A DNA stretch of 5,665 nucleotides, from contig JACQMU010000146.1 in NCBI GenBank assembly GCA_016203425.1, positions 1 to 5,665 of the forward strand, given 5' to 3'. The stretch is from Candidatus Woesearchaeota archaeon. Lineage in GTDB: Archaea; Nanobdellota; Nanobdellia; Woesearchaeales; ARS49. The translations under genes and the position numbers were made by a program. This document shows, piece after piece, positions 1 through 5,370 of this stretch (positions are counted from its first letter, which is position 1; each line of letters begins with the position of its first letter). Under the pieces are notes generated by a model, which worked only from the letters and a program-made list of their open reading frames with translations, had not been told where the DNA came from and searched no databases.

Positions 1-271
1 AAAGTTTTTTGATTATTGCAGCAGATTTAACTATTCTTTCTTTTATAATGTATTCTCCCCCTTTGATGTTTATTTCGTTGATGTTGAAAAAGGACATCAT
101 AGCCTTGATTTTTGGTTTTACGAACTTGTAATAATATGTTTTCTGATTTGTATTCAATGGTTTTCCTTGTAGCTTGTTCTTCAGCGTGGTTAATTGTATG
201 TTTGTGAATAGTTTGCCTTTTAGCAAATGCTCGTTCTTGTTTATTGTTTCAATGTTTATCAAATTTTCCAT
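1..271 (-). CDS. Unrecognised protein, N-terminal part (runs off left edge)
   Basis: An open reading frame starts with ATG at 269-271 and stays open to the window edge, giving 90 complete codons; the C-terminus is missing. The visible part is basic (many Lys) with a Lys/Tyr-rich stretch around residues 44-57 (QKTYYYKFVKPKIK), and no signal peptide or membrane segment. The start is supported by a TATA-like sequence about 30 bp upstream (296-307), fitting a leaderless or near-leaderless mRNA. A perfect 14-bp palindrome lies between the TATA box and the start. I do not recognise the family. I have a faint, unverified impression that similar N-termini occur in DPANN proteins encoded beside small winged-helix regulators and carrying a nucleotidyltransferase-like domain further on; that domain would lie outside the window. 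The gene is 93 bp downstream of the wHTH gene on the same strand, but its own promoter suggests separate transcription. Confidence 0.75.
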   Translation of the reverse strand, partial: MENLINIETINKNEHLLKGKLFTNIQLTTLKNKLQGKPLNTNQKTYYYKFVKPKIKAMMSFFNINEINIKGGEYIIKERIVKSAAIIKKL

Positions 272-276
272 AATAT

Positions 277-290
277 GATATTATAATATC
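277..290. promoter_or_regulatory. Perfect 14-bp palindrome, possible operator
   Basis: GATATTATAATATC reads identically on both strands. It sits between the TATA-like box at 296-307 and the ATG at 271, so it covers or abuts the expected transcription start of the left-edge gene. A regulator bound there would block polymerase or TFB/TBP-directed initiation. The neighbouring wHTH protein is an obvious candidate ligand, but that is inference. The region is very AT-rich, so a chance palindrome is possible. Confidence 0.4.
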
Positions 291-295
291 TTTAA

Positions 296-307
296 TTTAT
301 ATATAAA
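296..307 (-). promoter_or_regulatory. TATA box of the left-edge gene
   Basis: TTTATATATAAA is centred about 30 bp upstream of the ATG at 271. The expected archaeal start site, about 26 bp downstream of the box centre, falls near 275, giving a leader of only a few nucleotides. The box is itself palindromic, so its direction is set only by the gene it precedes. Confidence 0.5.
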
Positions 308-364
308 ACTTATGCTTTTGTACGGGTGTGGGACAGATTATCTATATTCAGAAGTTCGAGAGAA

Positions 365-709
365 TTATGCAGTACATTTTATCAACTTGCGCGGCAATTT
401 TATCTCTGGTTCTTCTTGAACAAGATTCTTCATAAGTTCGTTATGGGCTTTTATCAAACCTTTAACTAAAATACTGTCTTTGTTTAGTTTGTAGGTTTGT
501 GTTTTTCCGATTGTTCTGTACTGAACAATAATTTTTCTTTGAATGATTTCCTTAGCAGCATTGTATGCTGTTGCTTTGTTCATCTTAAGTTCCCTGGCAA
601 CATCTGCCAACCCAAAGTCTGTTGAACGCATTTCTAAGAAGAACTCAATTAATTGGTTTCTTGGGGTGTCACCGAAAGCTTCGCAAAATATTCCTGTTTC
701 CTTTGCCAT
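365..709 (-). CDS. Small winged helix-turn-helix transcriptional regulator
   Basis: This 114-residue soluble protein looks like a single-domain archaeal DNA-binding regulator. Residues 13-29 (GDTPRNQLIEFFLEMRS) match the first helix of small archaeal wHTH proteins. Residues 31-60 form the helix-turn-helix, with LADVARELKMNKATAYNAAK covering helix 2, turn and recognition helix, and the segment VQYRTIGKTQTYKLN (about 62-76) fits the beta-hairpin wing. A short helical tail (79-99) ends in a basic C-terminus and could serve dimerisation. No ligand-binding domain is visible, so it may be a simple repressor or act with a partner. Unlike other genes here, no TATA box lies at leaderless distance; the nearest good one (791-800) implies a leader of about 60 nt. 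The target is unknown. The palindrome in front of the next gene downstream (277-290) is a plausible site. The family call is firm; the function is inference. Confidence 0.85.
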   Translation of the reverse strand: MAKETGIFCEAFGDTPRNQLIEFFLEMRSTDFGLADVARELKMNKATAYNAAKEIIQRKIIVQYRTIGKTQTYKLNKDSILVKGLIKAHNELMKNLVQEEPEIKLPRKLIKCTA

Positions 710-930
710 TTTTTATTGAATCATCAAGCTTCTGAGCAAGTCTTTTGTTGTTTCGTTCAAGCTAAATGCCCCAGAATATTTAAGTCTTTCTTTTTATACT
801 TGTGGTATGTTCTTTTGTACTTCACAATCTTTATTTCTCAAACAACACAATTTTATTTTCAACAACCAAGAAAACCTCCTTTAAATATGCTGCGCGCGCA
901 TTTGTCCAGTGACTTGTGAAAATGATCTGC
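710..930. other. Intergenic region with micro-ORFs, possible decayed gene or leader
   Basis: No normal gene is visible between the end of the 131-residue gene and the wHTH start. On the minus strand there is a GGAGG (875-879) followed 5 nt later by a TTG opening a 12-codon frame (831-869). A GTG then opens a 22-codon frame (757-825) whose TGA overlaps a TTG opening a 15-codon frame (713-760). The last frame stops 3 nt before, and in frame with, the wHTH ATG. A third frame is also open from 764 towards the wHTH gene and reads like protein (LERNNKRLAQKLDDSIKNGK). This may be a frameshifted gene remnant, an upstream-ORF leader, or chance. A TGCGCGCGCA palindrome lies at 891-900. Confidence 0.3.
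791..800 (-). promoter_or_regulatory. Probable TATA box of the wHTH gene
   Basis: The minus-strand sequence AGTATAAAAA is the best TATA match upstream of the wHTH ATG (709). Expected initiation is near 770, leaving a leader of about 60 nt, unlike the leaderless layout elsewhere in the window. The box lies inside one of the micro-ORFs of this region, which argues against that micro-ORF being part of the same transcript. Confidence 0.4.
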
Positions 931-1326
931 TTAGAATGGTATGTTATCAACCACATGATCAAGCCATGTGCGCTCTACAGTGTAATGTTTTCCATCAGAG
1001 AAATGCAGTTTCTTAAAATCCTCAAAGTTCTTACCTGCAGGAACAATACATGCCAATTCTTCAAGAATCTTGATTTCAACACCATTTTCTTTCAACAACA
1101 ATACTTGAACTATCGTCTTCCCATCACTATAATTTGACATATACTCATTTACAAAAAGCCACGCCTGTTGTTCAACCTTAAAAATCGCATCAATAGTATT
1201 CGAAGCTTCAAACTCTTCTCTCTTTTCAGTTTCGTCATCATACTTCACAGCAAAACCTGGTGAGACGCCGTGTTTAATGTGATACAACACTTCATACTTT
1301 TTCTTTACATCATTCTTGTCAGTCAT
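931..1326 (-). CDS. Conserved-looking hypothetical protein in operon with PCNA
   Basis: A 131-residue soluble protein with no signal peptide or membrane helix; I do not recognise the family. It begins with a charged segment (residues 1-11) and then appears to alternate beta strands and helices: YEVLYHIKHG, the acidic region DDETEKREEFEAS (about 30-42), a helix NTIDAIFKVEQQAWLFVNEYMS (about 43-64), strands TIVQVLLLK and VEIKILEELACIV, and a C-terminal part rich in His and aromatic residues ending NIPF. The start ATG lies 8 nt after the PCNA stop. A GAGGG at 1332-1336, with a 5-nt spacer and including part of the PCNA stop codon, is a plausible ribosome binding site. It therefore almost certainly shares the PCNA transcript. 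No canonical internal PIP box (Qxx-hydrophobic-xx-aromatic-aromatic) is obvious. A role in replication or repair is suggested only by position. Confidence 0.8.
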   Translation of the reverse strand: MTDKNDVKKKYEVLYHIKHGVSPGFAVKYDDETEKREEFEASNTIDAIFKVEQQAWLFVNEYMSNYSDGKTIVQVLLLKENGVEIKILEELACIVPAGKNFEDFKKLHFSDGKHYTVERTWLDHVVDNIPF

Positions 1327-1331
1327 GTAAG

Positions 1332-1336
1332 CCCTC
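1332..1336 (-). promoter_or_regulatory. Shine-Dalgarno-like site for the 131-residue protein
   Basis: GAGGG on the minus strand overlaps the TGA of the PCNA gene and lies 5 nt before the ATG at 1326. It is the only gene start here preceded closely by another gene's stop and a purine-rich site. This fits the archaeal pattern in which first genes are leaderless and internal operon genes use Shine-Dalgarno pairing. Confidence 0.5.
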
Positions 1337-2078
1337 AGTCATTATCAACTCTTGGAGCAAGAATAAAAGAAAGCAAAAGCTTGTCAACCACCTTATACTC
1401 AATCTTTAAAGGATAATCCTGATTGAAAAAAATCGAGACTTCATCAGACAACTTACTGCCCTGAATAAGCTTTTTCAAATACTCAATCGAATACTTTGCA
1501 CGAATTTTGGCAGGCGTCTGAGACGAAATCTTGGCAACATCACCATGCTTAATCTCAAACATTGCCTTAGACAAATCACCCTCAGCCTGCACAATAAACT
1601 TTTCAGGCTCGGCAACAAAACTAACAGACTCAGCAACCACATCAGCATCCTCAATAGCATCAGACAACAAAGAAGACTGAGCTGTTATTTCAACAGGAAA
1701 AGACAAATTAGGAACACGCTGAGGCTTGTCCTCAAAATCAAGCAAAGGAACACTAAAAGTTCTCGTCGAATCTGACTTAAACTGAATCTGCAATTTATTA
1801 CTGACAACCTCAAACGTTACAATATCATTACCCTTTGCCCTGCGAAGAACCTGCTTAAAATTAGCCAGATTAATCGCGAGCTCCTGGTCAACATCAACCT
1901 CATACTCTGCAAAACCACTCGATAAAAATTTGAAAACCACCATAGCAACATTAGCAGGATCCATAGCAACAAGCTCAACACCATCCTTTGTAATCTTAAA
2001 TCTCGCCTCATTCACTAACTCAGAAATAATGGAAATACTATCCTTAAAATGCGTCGCATCAGACAACACAAGCTTCAT
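1335..2078 (-). CDS. pcn: DNA polymerase sliding clamp (PCNA)
   Basis: A 247-residue archaeal PCNA at the usual family length. PCNA forms a ring, generally a trimer, around DNA and tethers polymerase, FEN1, ligase and other replication and repair proteins. The N-terminal domain has the signature GVELVAMDPANVAMV (residues 33-47, compare the family's AMDPSRVALV) and a basic DNA-facing helix around KQVLRRAKGND (75-85). The interdomain connecting loop lies around residues 113-127 (LDFEDKPQRVPNLSF). The second domain ends with the family-typical YPLKIEYKV (222-230) and LLLSFILAPRVDND (234-247), whose LAPRV tail forms part of the PIP-box binding pocket. The start is fixed by a TATA box 27 bp upstream at 2101-2110, implying a leaderless mRNA. 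It heads a two-gene operon with the unknown 131-residue protein. Only one PCNA is seen; whether the ring is homotrimeric cannot be told from the window. Confidence 0.97.
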   Translation of the reverse strand: MKLVLSDATHFKDSISIISELVNEARFKITKDGVELVAMDPANVAMVVFKFLSSGFAEYEVDVDQELAINLANFKQVLRRAKGNDIVTFEVVSNKLQIQFKSDSTRTFSVPLLDFEDKPQRVPNLSFPVEITAQSSLLSDAIEDADVVAESVSFVAEPEKFIVQAEGDLSKAMFEIKHGDVAKISSQTPAKIRAKYSIEYLKKLIQGSKLSDEVSIFFNQDYPLKIEYKVVDKLLLSFILAPRVDND

Positions 2079-2100
2079 AAAGAAAGCGCTACCAACAAGA

Positions 2101-2110
2101 GATATATAAA
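2101..2110 (-). promoter_or_regulatory. TATA box of the PCNA operon
   Basis: TTTATATATC on the minus strand is centred about 27 bp upstream of the PCNA ATG at 2078. Transcription should begin at or within a couple of nucleotides of the start codon, so the mRNA is expected to be leaderless. Confidence 0.7.
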
Positions 2111-2154
2111 GATTGTTGTTCTGTTAAGCGAAGTTCCTAACTATATATTTTATG

Positions 2155-2254
2155 CGCCGACGGTGGCAGGTGCGACGGATTTCTCGCTACGCTCAAAATC
2201 CTACGTGACATCCCGAATGGAGCAACCCCTGTCACGCCGCACGCCACGTCGGCG
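2155..2254. repeat. GC-rich element able to fold into a three-way junction
   Basis: A GC-rich block stands out within AT-rich surroundings. Its ends pair as an outer stem of 17 bp in three segments: 2155-2162 with 2247-2254 (8 bp), 2164-2167 with 2243-2246 (4 bp) and 2170-2174 with 2238-2242 (5 bp), separated by one- and two-base bulges on the left arm. Inside are two hairpins: GGATTT (2177-2182) with AAATCC (2196-2201), loop 13 nt, and CGTGACA (2204-2210) with TGTCACG (2230-2236), loop 19 nt. The three helices are joined by linkers of only 2, 2 and 1 nt. It lies between the divergent PCNA and membrane-protein promoters. It does not match a tRNA, SRP RNA or C/D box RNA that I recognise. It could be a small RNA, a dispersed intergenic repeat or a protein-binding cruciform. 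Confidence 0.55.
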
Positions 2255-2302
2255 ACGACAATAATTGCCACATCACATGATGCTTCACAGACGCGCAACA
2301 AT

Positions 2303-2312
2303 ATTTATAAAT
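2303..2312 (+). promoter_or_regulatory. TATA box of the plus-strand membrane protein gene
   Basis: ATTTATAAAT is centred about 26 bp upstream of the ATG at 2334. This supports that ATG as a leaderless start and excludes the longer reading frame from 2265, whose first codons would lie upstream of and across the box. Confidence 0.65.
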
Positions 2313-2333
2313 ACTCTTCAATGGACAAAGAAA

Positions 2334-2786
2334 ATGGTGTCACAAAACACAAAAATAGCAATTGCAGTCACAGGACTTGTTTCTTATATCAGCTGGATTG
2401 GCGTTGACAAATATTTCCAACACAAATCAGATGAAATACGACAAAACGTACCTGGCGTACAACGAAGCGAGAAAATACCTTTGGAATTATCTGCACTTGT
2501 TGATGAAATTAAAGAACGAACAAAAAATGAGGATTACAGAATAGATGACATTGCAGAAAAATACAATGCAATTGCAACAGAATATCAAACACTCACGTCA
2601 CAACAAACAATCAAAGATGCGAGAGAACAAATACGCGCAATTTCCCCCCATCCAGCAGCCATTCTTTTTTTCTTCCTGGGAACAATATGCCTTGGGTACA
2701 CGATGTTCAATGCCAGGAACAGCAAAGAAAACTCTGAGCCGCCGCGACCAGCAGAAGCAGTCACACCTTCAGACGCTGATTGTTAA
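2334..2786 (+). CDS. Small protein with two predicted membrane helices
   Basis: A 150-residue protein beginning MVSQNTKIA. The frame is open back to an ATG at 2265, but the TATA box at 2303-2312 lies inside that extension and is correctly placed for the ATG at 2334, so I chose the latter. A hydrophobic segment at about residues 8-24 (IAIAVTGLVSYISWIGV) and a second at 107-125 (PAAILFFFLGTICLGYTMF) are probable membrane helices. Between them is a polar, mostly helix-forming segment of about 80 residues rich in Glu, Lys and Gln (for example LVDEIKERTKN, IAEKYNAIATEYQTL), possibly a short coiled coil. The tail after residue 126 is polar and Pro-rich and ends in Cys. I do not recognise a family; a LemA-like resemblance is too weak to claim. 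It is the only plus-strand gene, and its last 26 bp overlap the 3' end of the RNase J gene. Confidence 0.7.
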   Translation: MVSQNTKIAIAVTGLVSYISWIGVDKYFQHKSDEIRQNVPGVQRSEKIPLELSALVDEIKERTKNEDYRIDDIAEKYNAIATEYQTLTSQQTIKDAREQIRAISPHPAAILFFFLGTICLGYTMFNARNSKENSEPPRPAEAVTPSDADC

Positions 2787-4098
2787 ACACCTTGTGAACA
2801 GACTTTCCTTCTTCATAACCACAAACCTTTGCCAGCTCAACAAACGCATTAACAGTTTCTTTATCAGAATGCACGGGAATCACGTGACACGGCCGAGTAA
2901 GCTCAAGAAACTCACGCATGTCCTGCCTAGCTGCATGGCCGGAAACATGAATATCCTTAAAAATTCTGACACCCAAAGCAGTTAATTGACGGTCCAAGAC
3001 TTTTCTCTGCCGACGATTAACATCAGCAGGAATAACCTTGCAAGAAAAAATAACGTGGTCACCAGACTTAAAATGAAACGGCAAAATTCTGTTCGCCATT
3101 TTTGACAACGTTGATTTAGGCTCACCCTGATGGCCGGTCACAACCAACAAAAATTTTTCACGACCTTTCTTTTCAATCTCACGCAACCTACTCTTAATAT
3201 GCTTGCCAAACTTAACAATCTCCACCTCCTTAGAAAAATGATAAATACCAACATCCTCAGCAGCATAACAATACTTTGCCAACGAACGACCAAGAAAAAC
3301 AATCTTTCTATTAAGCTGGCGGCCAAAATCAATAATAGATTTCAATCTTGCAATATGGGATGAGAACGTTGTAACAATAACCGCCTTGCCCCTTGAATCA
3401 AAACCAAGCATTGCGTCTTTTAACAACTCACGCGCAACAAGCTCCGAAGGAGTCTTTATATCTTCCTGCGCGTACAACGAATCAACCAAAGCAACAGTAA
3501 TACCCTTATCACCCAACTGTTTAAGACGATTATAATTAGGCTTAGCGCCAATAACTGGATTATTATCAAACTTAAAATCAGTTGCGTAAAGAACAACACC
3601 ATGCTTTGTATGCAACACAACCATAACCGTGCCAGGAATCGAATGCGTCATGTGCACAAACTCAACCTTAATGTTATCCGACAACACATAAGTCTCGTTA
3701 GCTGGCAATGAAATAATCTTGTTCGGCAAATGAATCTTTTCATCCCTCAAAATTGAGTTAATAACTGCGGCAGTAAACGGCGTACAAATAATGTCTGCAT
3801 CATAATTACCAGCAAGATAAGGAATCGCACCAATATGGTCAAGATGAGCATGCGACGGAATAATAGCCAGCACTTTAGAACGCCAATCACGAATAGAACT
3901 ATCATCAGGAATCGCCTTAACACGCCTAAGATCAGCAACATTAATCTTCACAAACTCACCAAGCTCCTCTTCAGTATATTTAACATAATTCTGCATGTGA
4001 AGCCCCATGTCAAAAATAACAACTTCATCATCAATCTTAACAGCAGTCATGTTTTTGCCAACCTCACCATAACCGCCAACAGCACAAATTTCAATCAT
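2761..4098 (-). CDS. rnj: Archaeal RNase J, metallo-beta-lactamase/beta-CASP ribonuclease
   Basis: A 445-residue protein of typical archaeal RNase J length. Family members degrade or process RNA, mainly 5' to 3', with two metal ions. The metallo-beta-lactamase motifs are present in order: D30 in IFDMG (motif 1), HAHLDH at 83-88 (motif 2), H152 in MTHSIPG (motif 3) and D174 in YATDFK (motif 4). The beta-CASP insert has VTTFSSHIAR (242-251), followed by the RNase J-typical VTGHQGEPKS (320-329). H388 in IHVSGHA (motif B) and H410 in VIPVH (motif C) complete the active site. All catalytic residues I can check are intact. It lacks the N-terminal KH domains of archaeal CPSF-like nucleases, which favours RNase J. 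The ATG at 4098 is supported by a TATA box about 27 bp upstream, so a leaderless mRNA is expected. The 3' end overlaps the convergent membrane-protein gene. Confidence 0.93.
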   Translation of the reverse strand: MIEICAVGGYGEVGKNMTAVKIDDEVVIFDMGLHMQNYVKYTEEELGEFVKINVADLRRVKAIPDDSSIRDWRSKVLAIIPSHAHLDHIGAIPYLAGNYDADIICTPFTAAVINSILRDEKIHLPNKIISLPANETYVLSDNIKVEFVHMTHSIPGTVMVVLHTKHGVVLYATDFKFDNNPVIGAKPNYNRLKQLGDKGITVALVDSLYAQEDIKTPSELVARELLKDAMLGFDSRGKAVIVTTFSSHIARLKSIIDFGRQLNRKIVFLGRSLAKYCYAAEDVGIYHFSKEVEIVKFGKHIKSRLREIEKKGREKFLLVVTGHQGEPKSTLSKMANRILPFHFKSGDHVIFSCKVIPADVNRRQRKVLDRQLTALGVRIFKDIHVSGHAARQDMREFLELTRPCHVIPVHSDKETVNAFVELAKVCGYEEGKSVHKVFNNQRLKV

Positions 4099-4120
4099 GG
4101 AATACTTCCAGAAATCAAAG

Positions 4121-4136
4121 TATAAATAGTTTCCTA
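4121..4136 (-). promoter_or_regulatory. RNase J promoter: TATA box with BRE, overlapping the CYTH stop
   Basis: On the minus strand CTATTTATA (4121-4129) is preceded by AGGAAA (4130-4135), a purine-rich BRE-like element. The box centre is about 27 bp from the RNase J ATG at 4098. The BRE overlaps the TAG stop of the upstream CYTH gene (4134-4136), so the two genes are as close as an independent promoter allows. Confidence 0.7.
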
Positions 4137-4712
4137 AAAGTGCAAAATAAAAGGCACTTTGTCAACTTTATGACCATACTTCCGCAACACTTCAGCCCAC
4201 GACAAATTCACAGTCTCACCCATGTTAAACCCTAAAATGTCCTCAACACCCTGCTTAACTAACGCTTTCGCCATCTTCATGTTTTCTGCAATCGCCTCAA
4301 CCTCAACATACGACGGAGTCTTAGGAAATTCATCAATATCAAAATGCAACCCCCCAAGAACATAGCTTGTCCTCCGACGCTCAGTATCAGTAACACACAT
4401 CAAACCAAAAATCTTAAAGAAACGTCGCCCATCATCAAAACTTTTTGCGACAAACTCGATCTCATCACGAACCTTATACTCCCCCTCATCAATACCCTCC
4501 AAACGCTGCTTCGAACACACAATAACCTCACCACGACATTCACGAACACGATGCGTCACATGCTCTTTCCGCCAATACCTATTTTTCAAATCAAACTCAC
4601 ACGCATGCACCAATTCATAATCAAGCACTTTCTTTGCGCCACACACTTCAAGACGTGCAACGACCGCGGGTTTAGAAATCTCACAACGCTTGACTTCAAT
4701 TTCTATAGGCAT
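4134..4712 (-). CDS. CYTH-domain protein (CyaB / thiamine triphosphatase-like)
   Basis: A 192-residue protein of the CYTH superfamily, whose members bind organic or inorganic triphosphates with Mg2+ inside a beta-barrel tunnel. Known activities are class IV adenylate cyclase, thiamine triphosphatase and inorganic triphosphatase. The diagnostic ExExK motif is at residues 4-8 (EIEVK). Expected tunnel residues follow in order: R55 and R57 (HRVRE), K68 (CSKQ), E84 and E86 (DEIEF), RRR at 112-114, D125 and D127 (FDID), and E137 and E139 (YVEVE). An in-frame ATG at 4731-4733 would add seven residues before the family's usual start. It directly abuts the TATA box at 4734-4740, so the ATG at 4712, about 25 bp from the box, is the better start. 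The gene lies 31 bp downstream of the methyltransferase gene. In an archaeon a triphosphatase is likelier than a cyclase, but sequence alone does not settle the substrate. Confidence 0.87.
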   Translation of the reverse strand: MPIEIEVKRCEISKPAVVARLEVCGAKKVLDYELVHACEFDLKNRYWRKEHVTHRVRECRGEVIVCSKQRLEGIDEGEYKVRDEIEFVAKSFDDGRRFFKIFGLMCVTDTERRRTSYVLGGLHFDIDEFPKTPSYVEVEAIAENMKMAKALVKQGVEDILGFNMGETVNLSWAEVLRKYGHKVDKVPFILHF

Positions 4713-4733
4713 AAAAACCAGAAAATGTGTCAT

Positions 4734-4740
4734 TATAAAA
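4734..4740 (-). promoter_or_regulatory. TATA box of the CYTH gene
   Basis: TTTTATA on the minus strand is centred about 25 bp upstream of the ATG at 4712 and lies just after the methyltransferase stop (4744-4746). It fits a separate leaderless transcript, although read-through from the methyltransferase gene is equally possible. Confidence 0.6.
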
Positions 4741-4743
4741 ACA

Positions 4744-5349
4744 TTACGCTAATTTTTTACCAACAGTCAAGATAACAAACAAACCAACACGCCTTTGTAC
4801 AACAACTTTCAAGCCAGCTTTTAAGAACAATTCTGCAAATTCTTTCTTGCTGTAAATCTTCACGTGGCCAAGCTCAAGTTTCTTGAACAACCAATGAATT
4901 GTTTTAGAAAAAAAATTAATGTCAGCAAGATAAAGTTTTCCGTTTGGCCTTAAAACACGCGACATTTCATTAACAGCCCTTTGAGGAACAGGAAAATGAT
5001 GAAAAGCCTCAGTGTTTGTAACAACATCAAAAGTATTTTTAGGAAACGGAATTTTGTCAACAGAAGCAACCTTCAAAATAACAGAATTTCCAAGCCTGCC
5101 CTTAGCACGCGCAACCATTTTAGACGACAAATCAATCCCTGCAAGAATCTTCACACCCTTCTTTACAAAAAACCACAACGCACGGCCAGGACCACAACCA
5201 ACATCAAGCAAACGAGTTTTCTCACCAACAACAACCTGTTTCAAAACCTTCCTTTGAACCCAACGCAACCACCACGACACAGGATCATAATCATAAAACC
5301 AAGACCAACGGTCGAAAAAACGAATGTTAGCATCACGATTAGTTGCCAT
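4744..5349 (-). CDS. Class I SAM-dependent methyltransferase (Methyltransf_11/UbiE-like)
   Basis: A 201-residue Rossmann-fold methyltransferase. Motif I, the SAM-binding loop, is LLDVGCGPGRAL at 47-58. The acidic residue binding the SAM ribose is D73 in AGIDLSSKMVARAK (70-83). Motif III-like ASVDKIPFPKNTFDVV (95-110) leads into TNTEAFHHFP (111-120), and the post-motif RVLRPNGKLYLADI (131-144) is typical of the UbiE/Methyltransf_11 group. A Trp-rich N-terminal region (WSWFYDYDPVSWWLRW, 15-30) probably caps the active site. The C-terminal segment (about 186-196, RVGLFVILTVG) is hydrophobic but is more likely a core strand than a membrane helix. The substrate (small molecule, lipid or quinone, or RNA) cannot be told from the sequence. 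The TATA box at 5371-5380 supports this start. It is the first of three close same-strand genes with CYTH and RNase J. Confidence 0.9.
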   Translation of the reverse strand: MATNRDANIRFFDRWSWFYDYDPVSWWLRWVQRKVLKQVVVGEKTRLLDVGCGPGRALWFFVKKGVKILAGIDLSSKMVARAKGRLGNSVILKVASVDKIPFPKNTFDVVTNTEAFHHFPVPQRAVNEMSRVLRPNGKLYLADINFFSKTIHWLFKKLELGHVKIYSKKEFAELFLKAGLKVVVQRRVGLFVILTVGKKLA

Positions 5350-5370
5350 AATACACTACAAACAGAACAA

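Noticed and set aside
916..1137. Plus-strand open frame after a TATA-like sequence at 881-889
   Set aside because: It is antisense to the 131-residue gene co-transcribed with PCNA, and the translation shows no protein-like pattern.
2141..2152. TATA-like sequence as promoter of the three-way-junction element
   Set aside because: Expected initiation about 26 bp downstream (near 2173) would fall inside the outer stem and remove half of it, so it does not define an intact structured RNA.
2155..2254. tRNA, SRP RNA or C/D box RNA identity for the GC-rich element
   Set aside because: There is no T-arm consensus or acceptor stem of tRNA type, the size is wrong for SRP RNA, and no correctly placed C and D boxes are seen.
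2265..2333. Longer N-terminus of the plus-strand membrane protein from the ATG at 2265
   Set aside because: The TATA box at 2303-2312 would lie inside the coding sequence, and the extra residues (His/Arg-rich) look like translated promoter DNA.
2545..2985. Plus-strand open frame of 146 codons
   Set aside because: It overlaps the membrane-protein gene and then runs antisense to RNase J, whose catalytic motifs prove the opposite strand is coding; no recognisable protein features.
4713..4733. Longer N-terminus of the CYTH protein from the ATG at 4731-4733
   Set aside because: That ATG directly abuts the TATA box, and the family normally begins just before the ExExK motif, as with the ATG at 4712.
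4344..4775. Plus-strand open frame of 143 codons antisense to the CYTH gene
   Set aside because: A shadow of a well-supported gene with no domain-like pattern of its own.
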